Shown: positions 21,857-31,571 of the stretch, piece after piece | How the letters are laid out: each line of letters opens with the position of its first letter | Numbering within the stretch: the stretch's first letter is position 1 | From: Magnaporthiopsis rhizophila | Taxonomy: Eukaryota; Ascomycota; Sordariomycetes; Magnaporthales; Magnaporthaceae | DNA length: 64,000 nucleotides | Reading direction: 5' to 3' | Assembly: GCA_003049465.1 (NCBI GenBank) | Contig: PYSS01000010.1 | Location: 124,001-188,000 of the forward strand | Made by a program: the position numbers and the translations under genes | The notes under the pieces: model-generated | The model's input: the letters and a program-made list of their open reading frames with translations, nothing else | What the model was told of the DNA's origin: nothing | The model's database searches: none

Positions 21857-22924
21857 ATGAGCCATTACCCTCCCATGGAAACCGTTCGCAAGGCGGTGAT
21901 GCACAAGTTCGACCCAGACCCCTACAAGAACATCGTCCTCGTCTCGGAGCTCCTCCGGCCCCCGAAGAGCACCGAGGTTCAGGTCGCCGTGCTCTATGCC
22001 GGATTCGCTGGCTCCGAAGTCAACATGAGCCGCGGCACCTACCCTGGCCAGCCCTCGCCACCCTTCACCCCGGGCTATGCCATGGTCGGGCGCGTCCTGA
22101 GTTCGGGTCCCTCGGGCCGCCGCGGCTTCGCTCCGGGAGACGTCGTTGCTGCGCTGACCGTCTACGGCGCCGACGCCCGGCTCGTCAACGTGGACGAACG
22201 ACACCTTGTCCGGGTCCCCGCTGGCGTCGACCTGCGCGTCGCCGCCGCCCTGCCGCTGAACTGGTGCACCGCTCTCGGCCTGGTGGAGCACTGCGCCAAG
22301 GCCCAACAAGGCCACAAGGTCTTTGTGCACGGACTCAGCGGCGCCGTCGGCCAGGCAGCCACGACGCTGTGTCTGCAAAAGGGCGCCACCGTCTACGGCA
22401 CGGCGTCGGCCCGCAACCACGTGCAGCTGCGCAGTTGGGGTGCACATCCGTTCGTCTACACGGACAAGGCATGGGTGGCGGCCATGCGGGAGCCGGGCGG
22501 CGTCGACGCGGTGCTGGATCCGCAGGGCTACGAGAGTTGGGACGAGTCGTACAGCATCCTCGCCACATCCAGGCCGTCGGTCCTGGTGGGCTACGGGCTG
22601 AATCTGCGGTCGATTCAGGGAGACGGTAGGGAAAGGGTCGTCAAGTCGGCCAAGCTGGAGACAGCCAGACAGCTCGCCGAGATGGCCAGGCTGCAGGCCT
22701 TCAACCTCAAGCTGTGGGAGTACCGCAGCACGAGGTTCTTTGCCATCAGCCGCGACTCCAAGACGTACACGGCGGACCTGGAGAGGCTGCTTGCGCTGAT
22801 CGAGGTCGGCGACGTCACGGTGCCGATCAAGAAGGTTTGGGATCTGGAAGACGTGCGGGAGGCGCACCGGAACTGGGGCAAGGCCGAGGGGATTGGATCT
22901 GTCGTCATCAGGGTATCAGATTAA
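21857..22924 (+). CDS. Medium-chain dehydrogenase/reductase, zinc-independent quinone-oxidoreductase type
   Basis: A single-exon protein of 355 aa from the ATG at 21857. In-frame ATGs at 21755 and 21875 are alternatives; the first would add 34 residues with no family match. The N-terminal GroES-like domain shows VQVAVLYAGFAGSEVNMSRG and FTPGYAMVGRV. The Rossmann domain has the nucleotide motif VFVHGLSGAVGQAATTL, a variant of AxxGxxG. Zinc-binding cysteines are absent. The end is KKVWDLEDVREAHRNW, as in NADPH-dependent quinone or enoyl reductases. The substrate is not predictable. Its position between a C6 regulator and a UstYa-like gene is suggestive of a biosynthetic role, but only by neighbourhood. 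Confidence 0.82.
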   Translation: MSHYPPMETVRKAVMHKFDPDPYKNIVLVSELLRPPKSTEVQVAVLYAGFAGSEVNMSRGTYPGQPSPPFTPGYAMVGRVLSSGPSGRRGFAPGDVVAALTVYGADARLVNVDERHLVRVPAGVDLRVAAALPLNWCTALGLVEHCAKAQQGHKVFVHGLSGAVGQAATTLCLQKGATVYGTASARNHVQLRSWGAHPFVYTDKAWVAAMREPGGVDAVLDPQGYESWDESYSILATSRPSVLVGYGLNLRSIQGDGRERVVKSAKLETARQLAEMARLQAFNLKLWEYRSTRFFAISRDSKTYTADLERLLALIEVGDVTVPIKKVWDLEDVREAHRNWGKAEGIGSVVIRVSD

Positions 22925-23053
22925 TATAGGCTGACTCTAATTAACCAAGCCGTAACCATCACCACCATCAATGAGACCTGTCCAAATCGCGCGGACAATA
23001 CAGTGTTTGGACAGGCGCTAAAACGGGCCCCAATCAGTCGGTTCTTGGGGTCC

Positions 23054-23066
23054 TGAAACCGTTTCA
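23054..23066. promoter_or_regulatory. Palindrome TGAAACCGTTTCA (two inverted TGAAAC elements)
   Basis: A perfect 6-1-6 inverted repeat about 405 bp upstream of the UstYa-like ATG. TGAAAC is the core of the yeast Ste12 pheromone response element. Binding by a Ste12-family factor is inference. Confidence 0.4.
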
Positions 23067-23193
23067 CCCCGGCGCTAGTGGAGTCGGGGTTCGAAACCGC
23101 TAGACGGGACCGCCATCCGATTTAGATGGAGGCTCTAACGGCTGTGGGCTGCCGGTCGCAGGGGGGCCTGTTAGCGACGTTAGCACGAGCTCC

Positions 23194-23199
23194 TGAAAC
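23194..23199 (+). promoter_or_regulatory. Third TGAAAC element
   Basis: Same TCCTGAAAC context as the left half of the palindrome at 23051-23059, 140 bp downstream. Confidence 0.35.
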
Positions 23200-23470
23200 G
23201 TCCGGGGGGTTGTCGTGTTTGCACCATCAGCCCATTGGTCTTGTCGCGATTTGATCTTGTTCGCATCGCTGCTTTAATAGGGCGTTGTCCGCGTCCGGGA
23301 GATGTGTTCGCCCGGTTGAGCCGGCTTTTCTTCTTTGTTTAACTTGCTGGATTGACTGTCGCTTGGAGAAGTGAAGAGAAGAGAAGAAGACCGAAAGAAC
23401 TAGCCAAAGCTACAACACCACAGCCGCCTAGAAGACCGAAGCAGCGACAAGTCGAAACGACAGACACACA

Positions 23471-24409
23471 ATGAGTCCCTCCAGAAGTAGCCCTAGCGGC
23501 AGCGGCGCCAGCACGAGCAAAAAGTACCGCGACAACAGCCCACCATCACCTCCAGCCAGCCACGACGACCCGGGCAGCGCAACAGACGCGGGGGAGTCCC
23601 TGATGGGCCACCGCGAGAAGCGGCGGCGCTGGTCCGAGGACGAGGAAGAGGACGAGGACAACTCACAACGGCGGCGGCGGTCGGTACTGCGGGACACGTG
23701 CGCGGCGTTTGGGCGGTGCCGCTGGATCATCGACATTGCGCTGCTGCTCTTCATCATCGGGCTGCTGATGGAGAGGCGGGCCAAGAGCTACGGGTTCTGC
23801 GAGTACGAGGGCAACGGGGACATAACCGGGTTTGCGCCCAAGAGTAAGTTGGTGGCCTTGGGGGTTTTTCCCTATATGGGAAAGAAGGTAAAAGCTAACC
23901 TAACGACAGTCTCGCAGCAAATAAAAACATTCGTCCCCGACCTCGGCTTCGCGCCCGAGAACGCGTCCGAGTTCTTCACGCCCCAGGTGCAGCAAAAGTG
24001 GCTGGACATGGTGCCCAAGGGCCTGGGCTACGTCAAGGTTGACAACCCGGAGCGGTACAACAACCTGCCGCACCCGCTGGTCGGCTACAACGGCAGCACT
24101 GTCTTCACGACGTCGGTGACGCACCAGCTGCACTGCCTGCACTCCATCGTCGAGGTGTTTGCATCCTACGCCGTCGACGACGCCAGCAAGCGGCCCGACG
24201 ACGTGGCCTGGCACCTGGGCCACTGCTTCGAGTACCTGCGCCAAAACATCCTCTGCTGCGGCGACACGGCCCTCGAGGGCGAGGCCACCACCTTCCCCGA
24301 CGGCGTCATGGGGAGCGACGGCTGGGACGCCAAGCACGTGTGCAAGAATTACGATCAGGTGCATGCGTACCTGGAGGAGAAGAGAGTGAATGACGATTCG
24401 TGGATATGA
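23471..24409 (+). CDS. UstYa-like (DUF3328) single-pass membrane protein
   Basis: Two exons, 23471-23843 and 23910-24409, with a 66-bp intron (GTAAGT...CAG); product 290 aa. A Ser/Glu-rich cytosolic N-terminus precedes one membrane helix (about residues 82-98, IIDIALLLFIIGLLMER). The lumenal domain carries the two family signatures of HxxHC type: HQLHC, and HLGHC followed by FEYLRQNILCCGDTAL. UstYa-family proteins catalyse oxidative cyclisation, halogenation or hydroxylation in fungal RiPP and other pathways. The intron length is a multiple of three and has no stop, so retention would give a 312-aa form; the splice sites are strong, so removal is favoured. There is no recognisable precursor peptide beside it. 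Confidence 0.88.
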   Translation: MSPSRSSPSGSGASTSKKYRDNSPPSPPASHDDPGSATDAGESLMGHREKRRRWSEDEEEDEDNSQRRRRSVLRDTCAAFGRCRWIIDIALLLFIIGLLMERRAKSYGFCEYEGNGDITGFAPKSKLVALGVFPYMGKKVKANLTTVSQQIKTFVPDLGFAPENASEFFTPQVQQKWLDMVPKGLGYVKVDNPERYNNLPHPLVGYNGSTVFTTSVTHQLHCLHSIVEVFASYAVDDASKRPDDVAWHLGHCFEYLRQNILCCGDTALEGEATTFPDGVMGSDGWDAKHVCKNYDQVHAYLEEKRVNDDSWI

Positions 24410-24767
24410 ATGGGCTTTTTTTTTTTGTTCTTTTGTCCTGTATCATTATTGTCTCTTTTGTTGCATAGCCTTTTGCAGCGGTTGCTTATACCAAGAAGTA
24501 ACGATTTCCTCAACCTTTTATGCCTATCCATTGTGAGCACGACCAACAATGGACAACCATGCTCATTCACACCTGTGAGAAGTCTTTGTCGGGGCCATAC
24601 CGTCGTCTCTATATATTCCCAGCTCGCTCGGCGTCCTGTGCTGTCTTCTGTGGACAGACACATCCAACCCGCTCTCCAACTGCACATCTCAAAACTTTGG
24701 ACGAGCTATCTCACTTGCAGCTCCACATTGGTACTTTGTGCAAAAGAAACTCATCCAACAGAGCAAA
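24410..24767. other. Intergenic region
   Basis: A T-rich 3' flank (from 24416) then the leader of the next gene. No supported ORF. Confidence 0.45.
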
Positions 24768-25658
24768 ATGGCCGCCCTTTACCTCTCCAACACCCACACG
24801 CAGGGCTTCATATCCAACATCCGGACCACGGGCCTCCCCGCCGCTGCCGGCCAGCGCGACAACTCGCCCCTGTCGCCCGACGACCTCTTCTCGTGGCTGT
24901 TCCTCCGAGGTGAGTACCATCTTCCCCCCAGCGTCTGCTCCGACGCCGGCCCTGCTGGCCTCTGCTACGATGCCGACTGGGAGTGGGAGGTGGAAAGCGA
25001 CCTCTTCGACTCCAGCCACCACGGCGAGTCCCGCTTCCCGGACCTGTCGGGCACATTTGCCCCGCCGCCCGCGCACATGCTGTCTGCTCCTGTCACGTCA
25101 TTCCCCGTACCGACTATATTGATCCACGATAACGACGCCGACAACGACGCCGACGACGAAAGTGACGATGACGACGACGACGACGACGAGGGAGGCGGCT
25201 GCCGCCTCCCCTTCGACGACAGCATCCCCAGCCACATCGCCAAGACCCTCTCCAAAGCCAACATCGCCCTCTCGCTCGCCGAGACGCCCGCGGTCGAGGC
25301 CTTTGTCAACGACAACCCGACCTCGGCCGCGACGCATTCTCTGATCGAGGCCATGCTCGCGCTCGACGACGTGGCCGCAGACGTGCGCACGCGTCTGGCC
25401 GATGTGCGCGCGGGACGGCAGGAGAGGTACGGCGAGATCTGGATCGGTCTTGGTCGGGTCGAGGAGTTGGTGCAGGAGCTGGATGAGGCTGTTGCTGCCA
25501 TCGAGGCTGCGGACTGTGGTCCCAGCAACAGCAGCGGATACTTCCCGGTCATGGACGCCCGGGGCGATATCATGTTTGCGCGTGGCCCCATCGGTAAGGA
25601 GCTGCGGCTGCTGGACCTGGCGCAGTTCCCCGAGTGCTTGACTTTTGTGCGGCACTGA
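24768..25658 (+). CDS. Uncharacterised acidic protein
   Basis: An intronless 296-aa protein that I do not recognise. The ATG at 24768 (CAAAATGGCC, good context) is preferred over an in-frame ATG at 24738. No signal peptide or membrane helix. An Asp-rich run (about residues 122-143, many consecutive D) divides an N-terminal region containing PDDLFSWLFLR from a helical C-terminal half (IAKTLSKANIALSLAET ... VEELVQELDEAVAAIEA). The C-terminal half may form a coiled coil. The coding sequence shows normal GC-rich fungal codon use. A GTGAGT string inside (24909) could be a donor, but the frame stays open, so I keep it unspliced. Confidence 0.65.
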   Translation: MAALYLSNTHTQGFISNIRTTGLPAAAGQRDNSPLSPDDLFSWLFLRGEYHLPPSVCSDAGPAGLCYDADWEWEVESDLFDSSHHGESRFPDLSGTFAPPPAHMLSAPVTSFPVPTILIHDNDADNDADDESDDDDDDDDEGGGCRLPFDDSIPSHIAKTLSKANIALSLAETPAVEAFVNDNPTSAATHSLIEAMLALDDVAADVRTRLADVRAGRQERYGEIWIGLGRVEELVQELDEAVAAIEAADCGPSNSSGYFPVMDARGDIMFARGPIGKELRLLDLAQFPECLTFVRH

Positions 25659-26392
25659 CGGGTTGCAGCTGTTCTTTAGTAGGGCCTGACGGAAGCTGGA
25701 CTTCTTATTTTATGTTAAAGGTATGTTCCACCGGAAATCCTGTTATTAAATATTCGAATACACCATTCGCTTTAAATACACTATTTAGGAAGATTTGTTG
25801 CTCAAGATCTCGAGATTCTTACTGATAATGACAGTGGCTCATATTTTCAGCATTAATAAATTAATGGATAACCGGAAGAAAGCAACTATAAGCTCGAGCT
25901 GGAGCATTCCTCTCCGCAGGTCTAGAGATTCGGGTCGACGGCCGGTGATAAATCGATATAGATGGCTTCCTGGCCCGAGACCAACTGACGACGCGTCCAA
26001 AAGGGCAGCTAGCAACACGCACACTGGCGCCCTCTACCAATCTTCCCGATAACTCGGCGCGGGTCTGCTTCTCAGCACGTCAACAAAGACGATGCCTGTT
26101 CCGGATATAATCGTCAAAAAGACATCATGTGAAGCCATCGACTCTTTGTTCACAGAGCACGCAGCCACCCAGCATCGCCTCACCTAACCGAACAAAGCAC
26201 CATCCCCCAAGTAGTCGACCCTTTGTCCCGTGTTCGAGGGAACCTTATAAATAACCCCTGAAGACCCCTGGAGAACCGAGGCGAAAAGAGTCGTCTGCAC
26301 CAACAACCCGACGTCTCAAACCCACCCATATCAACAAACAGCACCAAAAGCAAAAGTACCAAACACACTTTCATCAGCTGATCCCCATCATC
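25659..26392. other. Intergenic region with TATA box
   Basis: AT-rich for the window at 25700-25870. No supported ORF. Confidence 0.45.
26246..26253 (+). promoter_or_regulatory. TATA box (TATAAATA)
   Basis: Lies 140 bp upstream of the ATG at 26393, followed by a CA-rich leader typical of fungal genes. Confidence 0.45.
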
Positions 26393-27070
26393 ATGGCCGT
26401 CAGAGACAACCACATCTTCCCGAACTGGGGCGTCGCCGTAACCGGCCTTCGCCGAGCCTACCCCGGCGACATCATCTCGCTCCCTTACGACCTCGCCTCC
26501 CCAAGCCAACTCCATTCCTTCCAGCCGTCAATCGTCGGTTCAGCCAAAGACTGGCAAGGCGAGCACCCCTACAGCGTCTACCGCGACGTCAAGGGCACCA
26601 TGTCCCTCGTCTCGGCGCGTCTCCCAATAGGCCCACAGCCCGACATCATCAGCATGGAGTCTTTCCAAAAGGACCACCCGGACATCCGCCAAGCCGTCGG
26701 CGCAGAGGTGAGGCAGATTCACGAGCGTCTGCGCCGCGTCGAGTACATCATCTTCCACGGCGGCGGCGGGCAGCTCGCGGACGAGCACGGCCGACTGCCC
26801 GCGTGGGTGACGACGGAGCGGGACGACCCGACGTGGCTGCTGCGCAACCACCTGGCTGACATCCGGGGTCTGGTCCGTCTGGTCCAGCATATGGTGTTTG
26901 TGTGCCGTAAAATCGCTGGCGACAGGGCGGCGGACAGGTGCGACGAGAAGGCGACGCTGACGGAGGAGACGGACCGCTGGGCTACGCTCATGGCCGAGTA
27001 TCATGGCATGCAGGAGGATAGGGACCGTGAGTTTTATCATGGCTTTCCGGAGGGCACCGAGTGGCCGTAG
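26393..27070 (+). CDS. Uncharacterised 225-aa protein
   Basis: Intronless, no signal peptide, no membrane helix. I do not recognise the family. Visible features are an N-terminal FPNWGVAVTGLRRAYPGD segment, a HGGGGQLADEHGRLP loop, and a helical region (WLLRNHLADIRGLVRLVQH). It has a clear TATA box and CATC-ATGG start context, so it is probably expressed. It lies between the acidic orphan and the peroxisomal hydratase. Confidence 0.65.
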   Translation: MAVRDNHIFPNWGVAVTGLRRAYPGDIISLPYDLASPSQLHSFQPSIVGSAKDWQGEHPYSVYRDVKGTMSLVSARLPIGPQPDIISMESFQKDHPDIRQAVGAEVRQIHERLRRVEYIIFHGGGGQLADEHGRLPAWVTTERDDPTWLLRNHLADIRGLVRLVQHMVFVCRKIAGDRAADRCDEKATLTEETDRWATLMAEYHGMQEDRDREFYHGFPEGTEWP

Positions 27071-27364
27071 GTAGCTTGTAAGAGGGTTTATGCGAGTTCC
27101 GTGGTCTGCGGACAATGCGGCAGGGGAATACGCTTGATAGCCTGGCTAGTCGAAGTTTCGCATTCGGATGGGGAAAGAATATTCCCGACACATTGGCTTG
27201 GTAGTATTTCTGCATTCCATATTCTGCATTCGATAGCCAAGAGAATATACCCAATACTTTGTCTGGTAGACCTGATAGTATAATAACCGTTGTGATCCTG
27301 GCTAGATCCGAATACATGTTACCCGCTGTTGCGTGATGCCATAGGATAACGGATGTAATATACG

Positions 27365-28258
27365 TCACAGCTTGCTGTCCCTCCACACAGGCTTCCTCTT
27401 CTCGACAAAACTCCTCACCCCCTCCAGCATATTCTCCCCGCCGTCAATCCGGCCATACAGTCCCCCAGCCAAAATCTCCGTCGCCGTCTCCGGGCCCATC
27501 CCCTCCCAGCCCAGCCGCAGTCCCTCACGGCTGACAATGACGGCATCTGGCGAATTAGCCGCCATCTCCTTCGCCACACGTAGCGCCTCGTCAACCACAT
27601 CCCCTTCTGCGGGAACAACAAAGTTGACAAGCCCCCACTCCCGCATCTGCTCGGCCGTGTACGACGTCCGGCCCAGCAGCGCCATCTCGGCGGCGCGCTG
27701 GCGGCCAACGACGCGGACCAGACGCGGTAAAGCGCCCGCGACGGCGATGACGCCCCGGCCAACCTCGGGCAGGCCAAACCGCGCGGAAGCGGCGGCCACG
27801 ACGATGTCGGCATTGATCACCATCTCCATGCCGCCGCCGAGCGCGAGCCCGTTGACGGCCAGGACGATGGGCTTTTTTCCCCCGCGGTTGGCCATGCCGC
27901 CAAAGCCGCCCACATGGACAATGGTTGTGCTGCTGCTGCTGCTGCTGCTGCTGGCAGGCTGGGGCTGGGACTGGGACTGAGGCTTATGGGTGTCGTCCCA
28001 CTCGCGCAGGTCGGCTCCTGCGCAAAAGGCGCGCCCGGACCCCGTCAGCACGGCGCAGCGCAGCCACGGCTCGTCGTCGTACCAGCGCCATAACCCGGCG
28101 AGGGCGGCGTGTTGCGGCTTCGGGATGGCGTTGAGCTGCTTTGGCCGGTTGAGCGTCACCAGGACGACGTGCTCGGCCGGGAAGGAGATGATGACGTTGG
28201 GCACTTGCGGCGGTGCCGTCGTCAGCTGTTTAGGGGGCGTTGCTGCAGAGGAGGCCAT
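27365..28258 (-). CDS. Enoyl-CoA hydratase/isomerase (crotonase), peroxisomal
   Basis: Intronless, 297 aa from the ATG at 28258. Crotonase-fold motifs: VTLNRPKQLNAI (start of the fold), AVLTGSGRAFCAGADLREW (CoA/oxyanion hole) and IVLAVNGLALGGGMEMVINADIV (second oxyanion element). RFGLPEVGRGVIAVAGALPRLV follows. The chain ends WRDSKL, a perfect PTS1 tripeptide, so it is predicted in peroxisomes. A run of eight or nine serines lies between the first two halves of the active site, encoded by an AGC repeat. The second catalytic Glu of classic hydratases is not obvious, so isomerase or other CoA chemistry is possible. The upstream ATG at 28348 would add 30 residues through a TA microsatellite and is rejected. 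Confidence 0.9.
   Translation of the reverse strand: MASSAATPPKQLTTAPPQVPNVIISFPAEHVVLVTLNRPKQLNAIPKPQHAALAGLWRWYDDEPWLRCAVLTGSGRAFCAGADLREWDDTHKPQSQSQPQPASSSSSSSSTTIVHVGGFGGMANRGGKKPIVLAVNGLALGGGMEMVINADIVVAAASARFGLPEVGRGVIAVAGALPRLVRVVGRQRAAEMALLGRTSYTAEQMREWGLVNFVVPAEGDVVDEALRVAKEMAANSPDAVIVSREGLRLGWEGMGPETATEILAGGLYGRIDGGENMLEGVRSFVEKRKPVWRDSKL
27928..27954. repeat. Trinucleotide repeat (GCT on plus, AGC on coding strand)
   Basis: Encodes the serine run in the crotonase; a candidate for length variation between strains. Confidence 0.85.
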
Positions 28259-28806
28259 GGTGCTGGGCTGTATATATATATATAGAAATTCTTGGTAAAA
28301 ATGCAAACTAAATGTGTTCTGTAGGTAAAAACAAAAACAGATTATCACTGGGTGCAGCTGGATTTGACGGATTAAATATCAAAACGGAGCTGCGCACAAG
28401 CCTCGGCTCTTTCCTCGCTCGGAACCTGCAAGGAAGGCGTGGCCCACCCGCTCTGCGGGGAGGAGCGAGCTGCTGCAGGGGTCTGATATCCCAATTAAGC
28501 AGTTCCACTTGGCACTCAACCACGACAGTTTTCTCGACTTCACCTCAACCTGATATTCCCGAGCCTCACTTCGCGGCCACCCCAGTTCACTACCTCAACC
28601 TCTACCCACTCCATGCTAATCACCAGAGCATCGTCGAATTTACTCGAAACATTGTCGTTATTCGTACACGAAAAAGAACGAAGCCTCCTGATGGTATCAA
28701 GTGCAACGGGACAACATTTGCTGGTGAGGCAAGATCAAGCCTGGCAAGAACACAAACGAGACTGCGAGCACACAACCAAGGCGAGACGTCATACCGCTGT
28801 CGCGTC
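28259..28806. other. Intergenic region between two minus-strand genes
   Basis: Promoter of the crotonase (with a short TA repeat at 28270-28283) and 3' flank of the splicing factor. A plus-strand ORF (28312-29046) runs into the splicing gene and is a shadow. Confidence 0.5.
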
Positions 28807-31571
28807 CTACGCCGGCAGCCCACGCTTCTCGCTCTCGGTAAAGAAGATGACCATGCGCCACAGCTTCTTGACCAGGTCCTCGCCGTCTTCGTCCAGCGCG
28901 CCCTCGAGCTCCTCCACCAGCTCCGCCGGCTTGCCGTGCTTGCGCAGGTGTTCGATAACCACCTCGACCAAGATCTCCTCCTGCACACCCAGATACTCGA
29001 CAACCTTCTTCTCCACAAACGGACGCAGCTTCTCCTGAATGATTGACTCCTCCATGTGGTCCCACTGCACCTCCCAGGCCCAGAGGCCGTCCTTGTCCGT
29101 CGGGATCTCCTGCGCCAGCGACCGGACCGCCTTTTGAACCTCCTCCTCCGTCATGATCTGACCAGCTGACAGCGGCTCGAACTTGATGGGGATCAGCTGG
29201 CGTCGCGTCTTGCCGTCTGCCTCCTCGTCGTCCAGCAGGCCCTCGACCTCGGCAAACGTGCGACGCGCCGGCGCCGCCCGTTGTGTTTGCGCCTTCTGGG
29301 CTGCTGCACCTAGCGAGATGGTGAAGCGCTGGGGCGCCGCAGCGGGCGCTCCACTCTCCGGACCACCCTCGGCACCACCGGCCCTGGCACCCTCACCGGC
29401 CGGGACCAGCTCGCGCTCCTGCTGCTCGAGGAACGAGTCGGCCATGCCCTTGGCCTCCTCCATCTGTCGCTCCTCGCGCCGCCGCTCCTCAGCCTCAGCC
29501 CGACGGTCGGCATCGTCACGTGTGCGCTCCTCGCCCAGCTCTTGCGCCCGCTTGCGAGCCCACGCTCCGCGGTCCCGATAGTACAGATGGCTCTTGCGGC
29601 TGGCCTCCCGTTCATCGTCCCAACCACGGTCACGCTCAAGCTGCTCCGTTTTCCTCCTGCTCGCATTCTCCGCCTCGGCTCGGTCGCGCTCCTGCTCACG
29701 GTCCAGGGCCGCCTGACGAGCCCTCTCGCGGTTGGCCCATTTACGCTCCGCCTCATTGTACAGCTTGTCATCATCGGCCTTTTGCTTGGAGAGCTCGCGC
29801 CGGTGCAGCTCCTCGTCGCTCGCGTCCGTGTCCTCCTCATCTCTCCAGTACTGGCCGTCGCCGTTGATGGCACCGCCGTTGACAAAGGCCACGCCATCGC
29901 GCCCGTCACGTCGGCTGGTGCCGTTCTGGCCTCGGGGGCCCGATGGTGCGTTGGGCACGCGCGGCCCGATCGGTGTCTGGTTGGAACCGGGAGGCGGCGA
30001 CTCTACACGCGAGACCCGGCCGCCGTTGCTGCGCTGACGCTCCTGCTCCTCAAGCTCCTCCTCTCGCTTCAGACGCTCCTGGTCGCGCTGGTTGCTCCGC
30101 TCGCGGAAGGCGGCAATCTCGGCGGCCACCACCTCGCGCATCTCGGCTGGAATCTCTGCTAGCTCGTCATCCTGGGCAAGCGGAATGCTAATCACCTCAA
30201 CGTCTCCCGACGCGGCGGCATCTCTCATGGGCACGTCGCCATCACCGTCCTTAGTAGCCTTGACGCTCGGCCTGAACAGTTCGTCCACCATCTCCTTCAG
30301 CCTGGTTCGCGCCGCCTCGAGATTGGCCTTGGCCTTGGCTTGGCCGTCGTCTCCCAGTGTGGAGCGGTGGTGGTCCAAGTACTTGATCGTGGCCTCGTCT
30401 ACCGTCACGGGCAACACGACCTTCTCGATACCCGGGTACGGGTCCTCTTCGGCGGGCTGCTCATCGGCGGCCTTCTCCTCGTGTGCGCCCTCCCCGTTCT
30501 GCTGCTCGCCGTTGATCGCCTTCTTTACATCTTCCATGGGCTCATCTTTGGTCGCATCTTGGGTCTCGGCTGGCTTGCCCGCGGCGTCTGTCGGTTCCTG
30601 CTTTTTGACGGGCACCTTTACTTTTCGGAGAAGCTCAACAGCAGTGGCTAGCGACTCAAAATCCTCGTACTGGGCAAAGCCAAACACCTGGCCCTTGGTG
30701 CCTTCCATCTGCGACTTGGCCGAGTCCCAGCGCTTGAGTCGGCCCACCGAGTTAAGGATCTTTTGGAGACCTGCCTCACCGCAAACTCCCTCGGGAATGT
30801 TCCGAACGAAGATGGTCCGCAGCTTATCCTCGACCGACGGGGACATGAGGTTCTGCATGCTCTCGCGCACGTTGGCCCGCGCCTGCTCGAGGCCCCGGTC
30901 GTAGGGGTGGCGACTGTCGCGGCCGCCACCTCCGCCGCCTCCGCCGCGGGGACCTCTGTCGCGATCGCGCGGCTCACGATCACCGCCGTCGCCGCCCCGT
31001 TGGTCGCCACTAGCGGATACGGGCGTATCTGGCTCACCTCTGAAACCGCGACCGCCTCCGGTTCCGGCCGCGGGGACGTTGGGCTTGTTAGGCAGGTTCG
31101 GTCCGCCGAGCCGGATGATGGGAGCGTTGAAGTTGATGCCGCCGGGTAGGTTCGGGGGCGGCTGAAAGGAACCGGGCAGGCCGCTCGGTCGATTAGCTTG
31201 GGGGTTGTTATTTGGCGGCGGCATGCCAGGAGGGGGCGCCATCCCTGGGGCGGAGGACATGCCTGGCGGTGGGCCTGCGTTCGGTCAGTCATGGAGCATG
31301 TCGGGCGAGGCGCAGGAGGAGGGTTCGCTGGGTTCATACCTAGACCTGGCGGCGGCATCATTCCTGGCGGGCCTCCAGCTCCCGGGCCGGGAGGGAAAGG
31401 AGGGTAGTTGGGAAGACCATAAGGCGGCGGCCCTAGAATTGAGAGTAGGCAAGATGTCAGCGGCGATTGTCAGTCTCCCGGCGCAGTCGCGCGATGTCGA
31501 CTGCTGGACGAGGGTGTCGGCCATTCTTCTCTGGGGCTCGTACTTCCGCCGTAGGGATTGTAGCCAGACAT
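28807..31571 (-). CDS. RBM25-like splicing factor: RRM and PWI domains
   Basis: Three exons: 31571-31544, 31432-31340 and 31274-28807, with introns of 111 bp (GTACGA...TAG) and 65 bp (GTATGA...CAG). The product is 862 aa. The Pro/Gly-rich N-terminus (MSGYNPYGG...) leads to an RRM at about residues 195-275 (TIFVRNIPEG as RNP2; GFAQYEDFES as RNP1-like). A long, highly charged region rich in Glu/Arg follows, forming a probable single alpha helix or coiled coil (about 430-690). A PWI domain ends the protein (last ~95 residues: WEVQWDHMEESIIQEKLRP, LVKKLWRMVIFF). RBM25/Snu71-type proteins act in the nucleus with the U1 snRNP and choose 5' splice sites. The N-terminal exons are supported by phase and continuing PPPG repeats. 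Confidence 0.88.

Larger units (their letters stand above)
22925..23470. other. Promoter region of the UstYa-like gene
   Basis: No ORF. Contains an inverted pair and a single copy of TGAAAC, listed separately, and a small hairpin around ATCCGATTTAGATGGA at 23115-23130. Confidence 0.5.

Noticed and set aside
23079..23110. tRNA-like T-loop GGTTCGAAACC
   Set aside because: The flanking bases do not form a 5-bp T stem and no acceptor or anticodon arm can be drawn.
23471..25658. RiPP precursor next to the UstYa-like gene
   Set aside because: No signal peptide with repeated core units between Lys-Arg sites was found in this stretch or in nearby ORFs; the N/G repeats at 7173-7552 lack Kex2 sites.
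28312..29046. Plus-strand ORF crossing into the splicing-factor gene
   Set aside because: Its right half is antisense to the PWI domain; no independent support.
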